Made by a program: the position numbers and the translations under genes. A DNA stretch of 16,721 bases from Hondaea fermentalgiana. Lineage: Eukaryota > Sar > Bigyra > Thraustochytrida > Thraustochytriidae. The stretch's first letter is position 1, and every line of letters begins with the position of its first letter. Below the pieces are notes generated by a model, which saw only the letters and a list, made by a program, of their open reading frames with translations, ran no database searches and was not told the DNA's origin. Of the stretch, positions 7,210 to 15,698 are shown piece by piece. The DNA is taken from positions 31,321 to 48,041 of the forward strand of contig NPFB01000185.1 in the NCBI GenBank assembly GCA_014084085.1. Direction: 5' to 3'.

Positions 7210-9048
7210 ATGGACGAGCAAAGCAAACGCGAAGAGGCTGCCGAGCGCGAGGCGTTGGCGAAGCAGATCTTCGTGCCGCTCAAGACGTGGTACAATGGTC
7301 TCGCCGAGGACGATATGGATGGCCTGCGTCGCGAGTGCCAGGATTTTCCCATCATATCCAGAGAACTCGCGTCCTGGCCGCACTTTGACAAAGTTCGCAA
7401 GGCGTACCAGCGCTCGGAGAATCGCCATGCGACGGAGATCGGCCAGCCGCAAGACGCCGAGCCTCGCAAGCGGCCTCGCTGGGGCTCCGAAGACGATGCC
7501 GATGAGCAGGCCCAAAACACCAACGCCGTAGATGCCACCGGCGATGGAACGACGCGTAAACGCCGGACGCGCTGGGGCCCACCCAAAGAGACCCCAAAGG
7601 ATGTTCTCCGGGAAGAGAACCTCATGATTCTCAAGTTGCGGATGGCGTCAGTTGATCGCAAACTCCGCAACGTGCGCGACGACGCAAGGCGCGAAGAGTC
7701 GAACCCAAACCGCAGTCCGTCTCCCGAGCCGCAATATGATCGCAACGGAAAGCGCACCAACACTCGAGAGGTGAGAATGCGCGCTCGCCTAGAGGGAGAG
7801 CGCGCCAAGCTTCAGGGGGAGCTCATCGCGCTAAACCCTTCGTCTGCACGGTTTTCCGGTGGCCGCGGGCAGATGATCAAACGCAAAGTCTACGTGCCCG
7901 TCAAGGACTTTCCAAATTACAACTTTATCGGTCTCATTCTTGGCCCCCGTGGAAACACACAAAAGCGTCTCGAGGCCGAGTCCGGGGCCAAGGTCGCCAT
8001 TCGTGGCAGGGGCAGTGTCAAGGAGGGCCGCGGGCGTCGCGACCGTCGCGACCAGGATGACCTTGACGACGATCTTCATGTTCTCATTCAAAGCTTTGAT
8101 CCCGCCAAGGTTGAAAAGGCCGTCGAGATGGTCGAGGAGCTTTTGCGTCCGCTCGATGACAGTATTAACAAACACAAACAAGACCAACTGCGTGAGCTTG
8201 CCATGATCAACGGCACTCTTCGCGAGTCGCATCACTGCAGCAACTGTGGCATGCCGGGTCATCGTCACTGGGAGTGTCCCAAGGCGGAGGCGGACCGCAA
8301 CTTTCAACGATCCAATGTGCGCTGTGCCATTTGTGGCGACGGTTCTCATCCTACGAGTGATTGTCCTCGTCGCAACATGCGCGGCGACAATACTCCCGGT
8401 GGTGCAGGAGGTGAGGATGGTCACGACAAGGATCGCGAGCAGGCGCGTCTTGATGAAGGATTCTCCGAATTCATGGAGGATCTTGGCGTAAAAGTTGACA
8501 AGCCGCGGGGGGGCGCGGCGCCGCGCCCGTCGCGGCCTCAGCCTCCAGTGGCCCCAACTCCCGCAACTGCGCAGACCGATGCTGCGACCTCTGGAGGGCC
8601 GTCATCGAATGGGCACACGAATACGCAGTCGCACTCGCAGTCGCAGTCGCAGTCGCAGCAGTCGCCAACACCAATTGCATCCTCACCTGCTGGGCCGGCC
8701 CGGCCATCCACGCAGGCTCCGAACATGCCTGCGGGCATGCCTCCGCCTATGGGCATGCCGCCTCCCATGGGCATGCCTCCCCCGATGGGCTTGCCTCCGC
8801 ACCAGCAGCAGCAACATCAGCAACAACATCAGCAGCATCCGCATCAGATGCAACATCAGCATCAACCGTATCCGGGCATGATGATGCAGGCCGGCATGAT
8901 GATGCAGCCTGGCATGCACATGGGCCAGACTTGGCAGCAAGGCGGGCCAAGTGCTCCTTTCAGACCGCCAATGCCCCCAAGCGCGCCGCCTCCGCCTCCG
9001 CCGCGACCGCCTCCGCCGCCGCCGCCGCCCAAGCGCAAGACCAAATAG
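7210..9048 (+). CDS. SF1: splicing factor 1 / branchpoint-binding protein
   Basis: SF1 (BBP, Msl5) binds the intron branchpoint in the early spliceosome and pairs with U2AF. This intronless gene encodes 612 residues. In order: two Arg-Trp U2AF-ligand-like motifs, RKRPRWG (W91) and RKRRTRWGPP (W122); the SF1 helix-hairpin segment with the conserved RSPSPEP (S169, S171, phosphorylated in animal SF1) and GKRTNTRE; a KH domain with the GPRGN loop (245-249) and GRGSVKEG; the QUA2-like helix ending in LRELAMINGTLRE; two CCHC zinc knuckles, CSNCGMPGHRHWEC (343-356) and CAICGDGSHPTSDC (372-385), both CX2CX4HX4C; then a long Gln/Met/Pro-rich tail with repeated PPMGMP and a polyproline C-terminus. Two knuckles resemble yeast BBP rather than animal SF1, which has one. 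The start is the first in-frame Met after the CWC15 side. Confidence 0.97.
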   Translation: MDEQSKREEAAEREALAKQIFVPLKTWYNGLAEDDMDGLRRECQDFPIISRELASWPHFDKVRKAYQRSENRHATEIGQPQDAEPRKRPRWGSEDDADEQAQNTNAVDATGDGTTRKRRTRWGPPKETPKDVLREENLMILKLRMASVDRKLRNVRDDARREESNPNRSPSPEPQYDRNGKRTNTREVRMRARLEGERAKLQGELIALNPSSARFSGGRGQMIKRKVYVPVKDFPNYNFIGLILGPRGNTQKRLEAESGAKVAIRGRGSVKEGRGRRDRRDQDDLDDDLHVLIQSFDPAKVEKAVEMVEELLRPLDDSINKHKQDQLRELAMINGTLRESHHCSNCGMPGHRHWECPKAEADRNFQRSNVRCAICGDGSHPTSDCPRRNMRGDNTPGGAGGEDGHDKDREQARLDEGFSEFMEDLGVKVDKPRGGAAPRPSRPQPPVAPTPATAQTDAATSGGPSSNGHTNTQSHSQSQSQSQQSPTPIASSPAGPARPSTQAPNMPAGMPPPMGMPPPMGMPPPMGLPPHQQQQHQQQHQQHPHQMQHQHQPYPGMMMQAGMMMQPGMHMGQTWQQGGPSAPFRPPMPPSAPPPPPPRPPPPPPPPKRKTK

Positions 9049-9755
9049 ATCATCTCCATCTACAAGTTCGTGAGCCACAACCAGTGGTCGCTCTTGTTGA
9101 TTTTTACTACCATCCCGCCACTTTTCTAGCCCTGAATCTATTCGAAACAGCCAACCAACTTTCCAACCCTCAGGCTCTCATCCTTCTTTGCGTGCGCGTT
9201 ATGCTCTTGCCGAGCATCTCGGCGCTTTTCCGCGCGCTGCAGCGGGTTCGACTTGGGACTCGCAAAAGAAATTTGTTCGCATCGCTCGCGTCTCTTCCCC
9301 TCCGCTGCCAACGCCTGCAGCGCAAATGACAGACAGGCTTGCTGCCAGCAGCCAGCGCCTTTCCTCGAAATCCAAAGACCTCGCGAGGTCTCTCGACGTG
9401 GAGACGGTCGCGGCGTGGAGACGGTCGCGGCGGCGTGCCACGGAGCAGATCCGGCCGACCGTGCCGCGCACGTGCCGTGCCCGAGCGGCGATTTTGCGTT
9501 CTGCAGTCTTTCGCGCGAAGACTTGCTTCCTTGCTTCCTTCCTTCGCTCGCTCGCTCGCTCGCTTTGCAGAGCAAGGCAAACCCGCATCCTTCTCGGAGC
9601 AGCACACGCACGCGAGCGCGCAAGCACGCAAGCACGCAAGTACGCGAACCGTGGATCGATAGATTGATCGGTCTCGCCGGCGGTCGGTCTACAGAGAAGA
9701 AGAAGTTGGACGTGCACAAGGACGACGTGCACAAGGACGACGGTATCTCGGCACC
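9049..9755. other. intergenic region between SF1 and the RCC1-BTB gene
   Basis: No gene is seen. This 707-bp spacer holds the SF1 3'UTR and the promoter and 5'UTR of the next gene. It contains a 17-bp tandem duplication GTGGAGACGGTCGCGGC at about 9398-9431, a (CTCG)n stretch near 9545-9562, AAGCACGC repeats near 9622-9642, GATC-type sequence at 9655-9670, and a doubled 15-mer GACGTGCACAAGGAC just before the next start codon (about 9709-9738). Open frames on both strands here look like shadows of repeats. Confidence 0.55.
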
Positions 9756-12575
9756 ATGGCGACGCGCGACGATAGCAAGGAGACGAGCGACGTGGAGAAT
9801 GGGGCGATCAAGGGCGGGGAGGAGGTGGAGGAAGCAGAGGTGAGCGTTAAGGTCGCGGTCGATCAAGAAGACGAGATCTCCGCCGCGATGCAGGCGATCG
9901 CGATCGAAAGTATCCAAGGTGCGGAAGCCGGGACGTTGATGGGGTGGGGCCGAAACAGGGACCGTGAACTCGGATTCAAGAGCCATGGCGCGCTCGTAGA
10001 GGAAAGAGATCCTAGGATCATCGACCCTTTTGAGGCCCAGGGCGTCGTTCAAGTCTCGGCAGGAGAAAAGTTTTCCATGATCTTGGACGAATTCGGAAAC
10101 TTGCACAGTTGTGGCGTCAACAATCAGGGCCAGCTCGGCCGCAAAGCCACCGCCGATTATGCTCCAGGACTCGTTGGCGGCCCTCTCGTCTCCCGCCGCG
10201 TAGTAAGCGTGGCGTCGGGACATACTGCCTCGGCGGCCATCACCGAGGACGGCGAGCTCTATGAATGGGGACTCGTGCACTTTTGCCCACCCGCCGACGA
10301 CGCAGAGGCTGCTTCGATCGAGGTGCACGGTCTGCAGCCAAACCGGTACTACTCGGATCGTGTCAAGCGTCTCGTGCGTGAGTCTACCATTCGCTACCTC
10401 AGCTCGCGCTCGGGCATCCGACCCGACGAAGACGGCGGCGCGGCCACGAGTGGCGCGACCGGAGCGTCTGCTGCTCGCGCAGACACGGATGAATTTCTCG
10501 ACGAGGAAAGCCGCGCCTTTCATGCCAAGAATTTCGAAGACATGACTGAAGAAGAGCGCGAAATTGAAGCGAAGCATCGTGCGCGGGAAAAGGAACTCGC
10601 CCCCGCCCAGCAAATGGCGCAACGCAATGGTGTGGTCAATCTGCGCTCGCGGCGCAAGGTCGTGCAGTCACCGTTGCGCGCCGCGAGTCTGGGTCTGCGC
10701 AAGGCTGCCAAAGTCAGTCTCGGCGCAGCTCACGTGGTGGTCCTCACCACGCAAGGCGAGATCCTGACCAAGGGATACAATGATCGCGGGCAGCTCGGTA
10801 CCGGCCATCGCTTCAGTCGCGCAGAATTTGGCCCTGTTGTTGGCGTTCTTGCGAGCATCGCAGTATCTGATGTCGTGTGCGGCAGCTCGCATACTCTGGC
10901 GCTTACCGATGCGGGCGAGATTTGGGCCTTTGGCGTCAACACCTTTGGTCAGCTCGGCATTGGCGCCACCACGGTGGAGCGTCTCGTACCCAACCGTATC
11001 GACAAGCTCGCAAATGCTGGTATCAAAGTGACGCAAATTGCGGCGGGCGAATATCATTCGCTGTGCTTGACGGACACCAATGAGGTGTTCTCCTGGGGAC
11101 ACGCAGAGTACGGTCAACATGGCGCCGGAGGCAAGGAAGGCCGCGATTTACAATATGCACATTTGCTGCGGCACTTTTACGAGCCTCGACCTGTCCGGCC
11201 CTTTTGCAGTGCGGCTACCGTCACTCGTGATGCAAATCAAGACAGCGAAGCAGCAGATGCCCAGGCGGGTAGTGCAGAAAATGCCACGGCGCCCGATACC
11301 ACCGTGCAAGTTCCGGTTCGCTTTATTGCGAGCGCCGCGCGATACACCCTTGCCGTCGACAAGGACGGTCGTGTGTGGTCCTGGGGCTGGAATGGGTCCG
11401 GAGTGCTGGGTCACGGCCCTGGAGCACGATACACCGAGCCGCAAGTCATTGAGGCCCTTGCCGGCCGGCGCGTTACGCACGTCACTGCGGGACCAAACCA
11501 CGTTCTTGTGGCTGTCGAACAGCTGGGAAGCCAGTTCGCCCTCTCGTACGCGCCTCTGCTTTCCGGTGGCGCCGACGCCGGCGGCGAAGTGTCTGGTGCG
11601 CCAATCACCGTGGGGATGCAATTGCGCCCGGATCGAGAAAACAACTTTGACATTCGTATTCGGTCAAAGCTGTCTGCCACCCAGGAGCGCGAATCGGAAG
11701 CAGAACGCGAGCGCAAGTACTCTGTGCCATGCCACAAGTTTGTCCTCTTCGCGCGGTGCCCTAGTTTGCGTGATCATTTGCATGCAGCGGCGTCTTTGGA
11801 AGGCAAGAGTCTTGACGAGGTTCGCCTCCCCTTCGTTTTGGCACCTCTTGTGCTCAAAGCGCTCGTGGAGTATTTGTACACGGACCACTTACGCTCCTGT
11901 CCTCCGCATAGGTTGATCGATCTGCAGCAGGTTGCAGAACGTCTGGGCCTGGTCCATCTCGAAGGTCTCTGCAAGCTCGCGCGTCACCAGCGCACGTTGC
12001 GAATGAGTCTCGGCAGCGGTAGTTTTGTCGCAGATCAGAGTGCAAGCGAAGCGCCGGCACTCCCGCCTTCGACCTTTGCTCGCGACATGCGACGCGCAGT
12101 TGAGGACACTTCGGACCATAACATCTTTCTTGGTGCTACAGATCCCGATGAGGATGTTGGCGACGGAGATGTTGCTGACGTTGGTACTGCTCCCCTGTCC
12201 ATTGCAAGCAGCGCAAACATGGATATTCTCTGCAGATATCCTTTTTTCGAAAAGCTGCTTACAGGTTCATTCAAGGAGAGCGTCGACGCGCAGGACAAAG
12301 ACGCGCGCATCATGTTGCACAATTTGACGCCACGCGGGCTTTCTACCCTACTTTACTGGGTCTACAGTGGCGATCGCGCCATTTGCCAGCCAGAGACGGT
12401 AATGTCCGTGTTGGCAAGTGCACGTTGCTTTGGTGTCGACGATCTTGCGCGTGTTTGCGAAGCTCTAATTATCGATCACATTGACGCCGCCTCTGTGGAC
12501 TACATTGAAGAGTTCGCGCAGGATACGAATTCGCAGCGTCTCTTGCACTACTGCCGGCGCTTTCGCGACCTTTGA
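9756..12575 (+). CDS. RCC1-repeat protein with tandem BTB domains (IBTK-like layout)
   Basis: This single-exon gene encodes 939 residues and starts in a good Kozak context (CACCATGG). RCC1-type blades are visible at about 62-140 (GWGRNRDRELG, then CGVNNQGQLG), about 320-455 (GYNDRGQLGTG, FGVNTFGQLGIG, SWGHAEYGQHG) and about 520-590 (SWGWNGSGVLGHG). A charged insertion of roughly 110 residues (about 200-310, with DMTEEEREIEAKHRARE) separates the first two groups. Two BTB/POZ domains follow: BTB1 about 629-745 (CHKFVLFARCPSLRDHL, ALVEYLYTDHL) and BTB2 about 787-900 (YPFFEKLLTGSFKES, LLYWVYSGD). The order RCC1-BTB-BTB is that of IBTK, but the ankyrin repeats of animal IBTK are absent. BTB proteins of this kind often bind Cullin-3; a ubiquitin-ligase adaptor role is inference. 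The beta-propeller would be the substrate- or partner-binding part. Confidence 0.92.
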   Translation: MATRDDSKETSDVENGAIKGGEEVEEAEVSVKVAVDQEDEISAAMQAIAIESIQGAEAGTLMGWGRNRDRELGFKSHGALVEERDPRIIDPFEAQGVVQVSAGEKFSMILDEFGNLHSCGVNNQGQLGRKATADYAPGLVGGPLVSRRVVSVASGHTASAAITEDGELYEWGLVHFCPPADDAEAASIEVHGLQPNRYYSDRVKRLVRESTIRYLSSRSGIRPDEDGGAATSGATGASAARADTDEFLDEESRAFHAKNFEDMTEEEREIEAKHRAREKELAPAQQMAQRNGVVNLRSRRKVVQSPLRAASLGLRKAAKVSLGAAHVVVLTTQGEILTKGYNDRGQLGTGHRFSRAEFGPVVGVLASIAVSDVVCGSSHTLALTDAGEIWAFGVNTFGQLGIGATTVERLVPNRIDKLANAGIKVTQIAAGEYHSLCLTDTNEVFSWGHAEYGQHGAGGKEGRDLQYAHLLRHFYEPRPVRPFCSAATVTRDANQDSEAADAQAGSAENATAPDTTVQVPVRFIASAARYTLAVDKDGRVWSWGWNGSGVLGHGPGARYTEPQVIEALAGRRVTHVTAGPNHVLVAVEQLGSQFALSYAPLLSGGADAGGEVSGAPITVGMQLRPDRENNFDIRIRSKLSATQERESEAERERKYSVPCHKFVLFARCPSLRDHLHAAASLEGKSLDEVRLPFVLAPLVLKALVEYLYTDHLRSCPPHRLIDLQQVAERLGLVHLEGLCKLARHQRTLRMSLGSGSFVADQSASEAPALPPSTFARDMRRAVEDTSDHNIFLGATDPDEDVGDGDVADVGTAPLSIASSANMDILCRYPFFEKLLTGSFKESVDAQDKDARIMLHNLTPRGLSTLLYWVYSGDRAICQPETVMSVLASARCFGVDDLARVCEALIIDHIDAASVDYIEEFAQDTNSQRLLHYCRRFRDL

Positions 12576-12730
12576 AGAGTAAATGATGAAGTAGTTTCAA
12601 CGAATCAGTTGGACATTACGAGCAATGAAAAGAGATGTCTTCACTATGAAATGGATGGTAAATAATAATTGTGCAGAATAATGAGAGAGAGAGTGGGCGT
12701 TTTTGTGCGCGTGAGAGATAGAGAGTTAAA
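12576..12730. other. convergent 3' intergenic segment
   Basis: This 155-bp spacer lies between the RCC1-BTB stop and the LRR gene stop, which lie on opposite strands. It is the most AT-rich stretch of the neighbourhood (AAATAATAATTGTGCAGAATAATG near 12660-12683), as expected for 3'UTRs and poly(A) signals. A short GAGAGAGAGA run follows. Confidence 0.6.
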
Positions 12731-15179
12731 TCATGGCAAGCCAAGCAGCGCGTGCTCTGGTTGCGGCAACTTAACGGGTCGCTTCAAAAAGAGACCGAAC
12801 AAAGGAATAGCCGTAACAAGTTGGTCCACTTGTGCCTGAAGGTCTACCAGAAGAGCTTGTAGACGTAAAAGCTCTCGCTCTTTGGGCTCGCGAGTTGCGT
12901 TGCTCGAACTCAAGTTTCTGTGAGTCGGAGGTCGAAGTCTTTTGCGTCCAAGAGGCAAGCCGTAACGCATGCACAGCCTGCGAGCAAATTCAAGCTCCGC
13001 CACAAGAGTCTTTGCGTGACCAATCTCGTGCCCGAGACGCTTCAATTCATTGTTTAGCGCAAGCTGGGGCATCCGTTGCGTATCTGAAGGATGGACATGG
13101 CTGTTTGTTTGTTTTTTTTGCAATCGTCAGATGCGCGTCTTGATCAAGATTGAGGTGGAAGACGCTAAAGTGAACTTACTGGCAATGCGAGAGCGTTTGG
13201 TTTGTCCGTAGCGCTTCTGATAAGACACGCTTACCTCCCTCACCAAATTCATTGCGCACAATGCTGTGAAGTCGCGAGTTTGTCAGCTTCGTGGTCAAGC
13301 TGCAATTTCGACAAAAGCCTGCGAGAAGGTCATCATTGCTTCCGATATTTTCCTTTCAGGTAACTCACGAGAAACGTTCGAGCTTGCGCGTGTTGCGCAA
13401 CATATCTGCGATAGCAAAGGCGCCGGCGTCCCCAATCCGGTTTGCCTCAATGCTGGAACAGGTGTCAGTCCAGTTCTATAAAGCAATGTAAACAAACGAA
13501 TTCTGCGCGCACACGTACCTGCATCGTTCGAGCGTTTGGTTCTGCAGGATGCCTCGCGCGATTGCTTTTGCCCCTTCGTCTCCAATCTCGTTCGAGCGAA
13601 GGCTATCACCGCAACCATCCACCCACCCATCCACCGAGACCCCCCAAAAATAATCACGGGAAACCTCACGTGTCAGAATTCAGAATTGACTTGGGTAAAG
13701 TCGCTTGGAGCAAGCCATGCGTCTGGGAAACGTACTTAAGAGCAATGAGCCGGCGGTTGACTTCAAGCATGCGAGCAATTGCTTTGGCTCCAGAAACGCC
13801 CACATTATTACCCTCAATACTGCGCGCGTATGCGTGCATTAGGCCCGGAAGCGGAAGAGCTTTTCATGTAAGTTCAAGCGAATTGGCAAGCTCGTCCATG
13901 CGACGCAAGCAACTTACTTGATGAGCAGCACGGACTGATTCTCTTCCAATGCACTTGCGAGCGTGCAGGCCCCAGTGTCCCCCAGGACGTTCATTCCAAG
14001 TCTGTGCTCACGCAGTTGTCATGTCACGCACGGTCAGTCATGTGAGAACCCAGAGTCAAGATTGAAGTGCGTGCGCTCGTGACGTACTCGACTTTTTGGA
14101 GGCGCACGCACGCGTTGATTGACGCTGCAAGCGCAATGGCGCCGCGTGGGCCAATTTGGTTGTCTTCAAGACTGAGATGTCGACCCAAGCAAGAAGAAGT
14201 CTGTTAGTTGATTCAGTGAAAGCGAAACAGGTAAATCTATCTGCGCTGCGGAAACGTACTCGAGAATATATAGTCCTGGTAAGCATTCAAGAGCAGGCGC
14301 AAGGGCCTCGATTGCAGTGTCGCTTACGTTACAAGCACTCAAACTACAAGACAGCGCGATAGCGAAGGTCAGCCGACTGGAGAGGTCTGGAAAAGCAACG
14401 TTGGAGAAAACAAAAATTACCGAAACGTACATGAGACGTCGAAGCGTTGGTGCAAGCCGTGGTGCCAGGGAGCATACTCCACGCGTGCCAAGGTTGACGC
14501 CATAGATACTGAAAGCGGCAATTGTGAGTGAACACGCAACGAAAAGAGCAGCAAGTCAGGGGTGAGGGACTTACTTGAGCGTGACGAGCCGCTTTGTGAG
14601 CGCGATTCCCGTCCAGAGTGCCTCAAAGGTTTCCAGATCAAGGAGTTCTTTGTCTGCATCGGGGCTCTGCGAGGCGCGAATGCTACATGATCACGATAAA
14701 CCCAAACGTCAGCGTGGTGAACGAGAGACAAAACAAGATGTATGTAATGGGAAAACGCGAACGCACCGTAGCACTTGCAGACTGGGATGAAGTCCCACGA
14801 TGGAGGCAATGGCGGCAGCTCGAAGTGTCGTCATGCCCTTGGCATTAAGTCTGCGTACATTTTTCAGTCGTGAGAAGAGTCCAGAGGTAGCGTCATCTAT
14901 GCAAGGGGAAACGAGGGCACGGTCCACGCTTCGGTAACGTACGTTAGTTCCTCAAGAACGACATTGCAGCGCAGCAACACCTCGAGCTCCTGCATTCTGT
15001 TCTCGTCGATATCGTATCCGTCAAGACTATTCAGTTGCTGCCGTCAGTGATCTTCCTCTCTCGTTTACTGTGCGCTTTCCGGGGCGTCGCGAGGCGACGT
15101 ACTCTATGATCCTGGCAAAGGGAGCGATCTTGCAAAAGTCCTCGAGCGCGCTGGCGCTTGGGATCTGGTCCTGCGCCAT
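12731..15179 (-). CDS. leucine-rich-repeat protein (RI-like, 11 repeats), 13 exons, one repeat per exon
   Basis: Exons on the minus strand: 15179-15103, 15026-14943, 14850-14767, 14682-14575, 14508-14431, 14343-14260, 14171-14088, 14001-13918, 13819-13736, 13602-13519, 13452-13369, 13263-13180, 13100-12731. The protein is 462 residues: a 25-residue head (MAQDQIPSASALEDF...), eleven LRRs (26-339) and a 123-residue non-LRR tail. Repeats follow the ribonuclease-inhibitor/NLR 28-residue pattern, for example LEDNQIGPRGAIALAASI and LRSNEIGDEGAKAIARGI. Nine are exactly 28 residues; the third has 36 and the fourth 26. All 12 introns (66-133 nt) are phase 2 and GT-AG. The tail is charged and helix-prone, then ends hydrophobic (VTAIPLFGLFL). 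There is no NACHT, kinase or signal peptide, so a cytosolic binding scaffold is likely; the partner is unknown. Exon joins are by eye, each checked for frame. Confidence 0.9.
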
Positions 15180-15670
15180 GACGCTCTTGCGTTTTTCGAC
15201 GCAGCTTTGGCGCCCGCGGCGGCGGCAGCGATAGCGACAGGGCCGCGAAGCGAAGCGGGGCGAGGCCTGGCCCGCGCAGTGGCTGCTGTCCTTCAGCTCG
15301 TCCGCCGGCCGGGCCGCGAGCCCGCGTGCCGCGTGACATTGGTTGGGGCTCTGGCCTCCTGCGGCCAGCGGCGACCGCGCGGCGAACGAAGCAAATCGAG
15401 TGATTAGCACGCAGGTAGCAGTAGCGTACCGCCTCGCTAGGCATTGTGCTCGGCAAAGAACCGCGGCACCGACCAGCAGGTTCTGGGGATCTTGCTCGAG
15501 CACGAAGGTCGTTGAAGGGACTTTGGTTGCGATGAGGCGGGGGAGATAGACAGAGATGTCGAGAAAGACTGAGCACCTGCGCGGTGATTGCTGGGCAAAA
15601 GTTAGAGCAGAGTTTCGCAGGATGCGAGAATCAAGCATCAGAAAGGTCGACAACGAGTTTTCGATCGAGG

Positions 15671-15680
15671 CTAGGCCTAG
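15671..15680. promoter_or_regulatory. CTAGGCCTAG palindrome upstream of the LRR gene
   Basis: This is identical to the 10-mer at 2448-2457. It lies about 490 nt upstream of the LRR gene ATG, close to the 470-nt distance of the other copy from the APS kinase ATG. A regulatory role is inferred only. Confidence 0.3.
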
Positions 15681-15698
15681 CTGCAGTGGATCGAGACG

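Noticed and set aside
9240..9262. GGGTTCGACTTGG resembling a tRNA B box
   Set aside because: No A box, acceptor stem or cloverleaf pairing could be found around it.
9138..10622. 494-residue minus-strand open frame
   Set aside because: Antisense to the start of the RCC1-BTB gene and the repeat-rich spacer; Arg/Ser/Ala-rich without domains.
13081..13100. Alternative acceptor TTCAG for the last LRR exon
   Set aside because: The resulting frame stops after about 12 codons; the upstream AAACAG acceptor keeps the frame open to 12731.
14767..14896. Longer version of LRR exon 3 using the upstream GCATAG acceptor
   Set aside because: It would enter in phase 1 while exon 2 exits in phase 2 and would give an immediate stop. 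The acceptor at 14852-14851 (ACGCAG) restores the frame and an exact 84-nt repeat.
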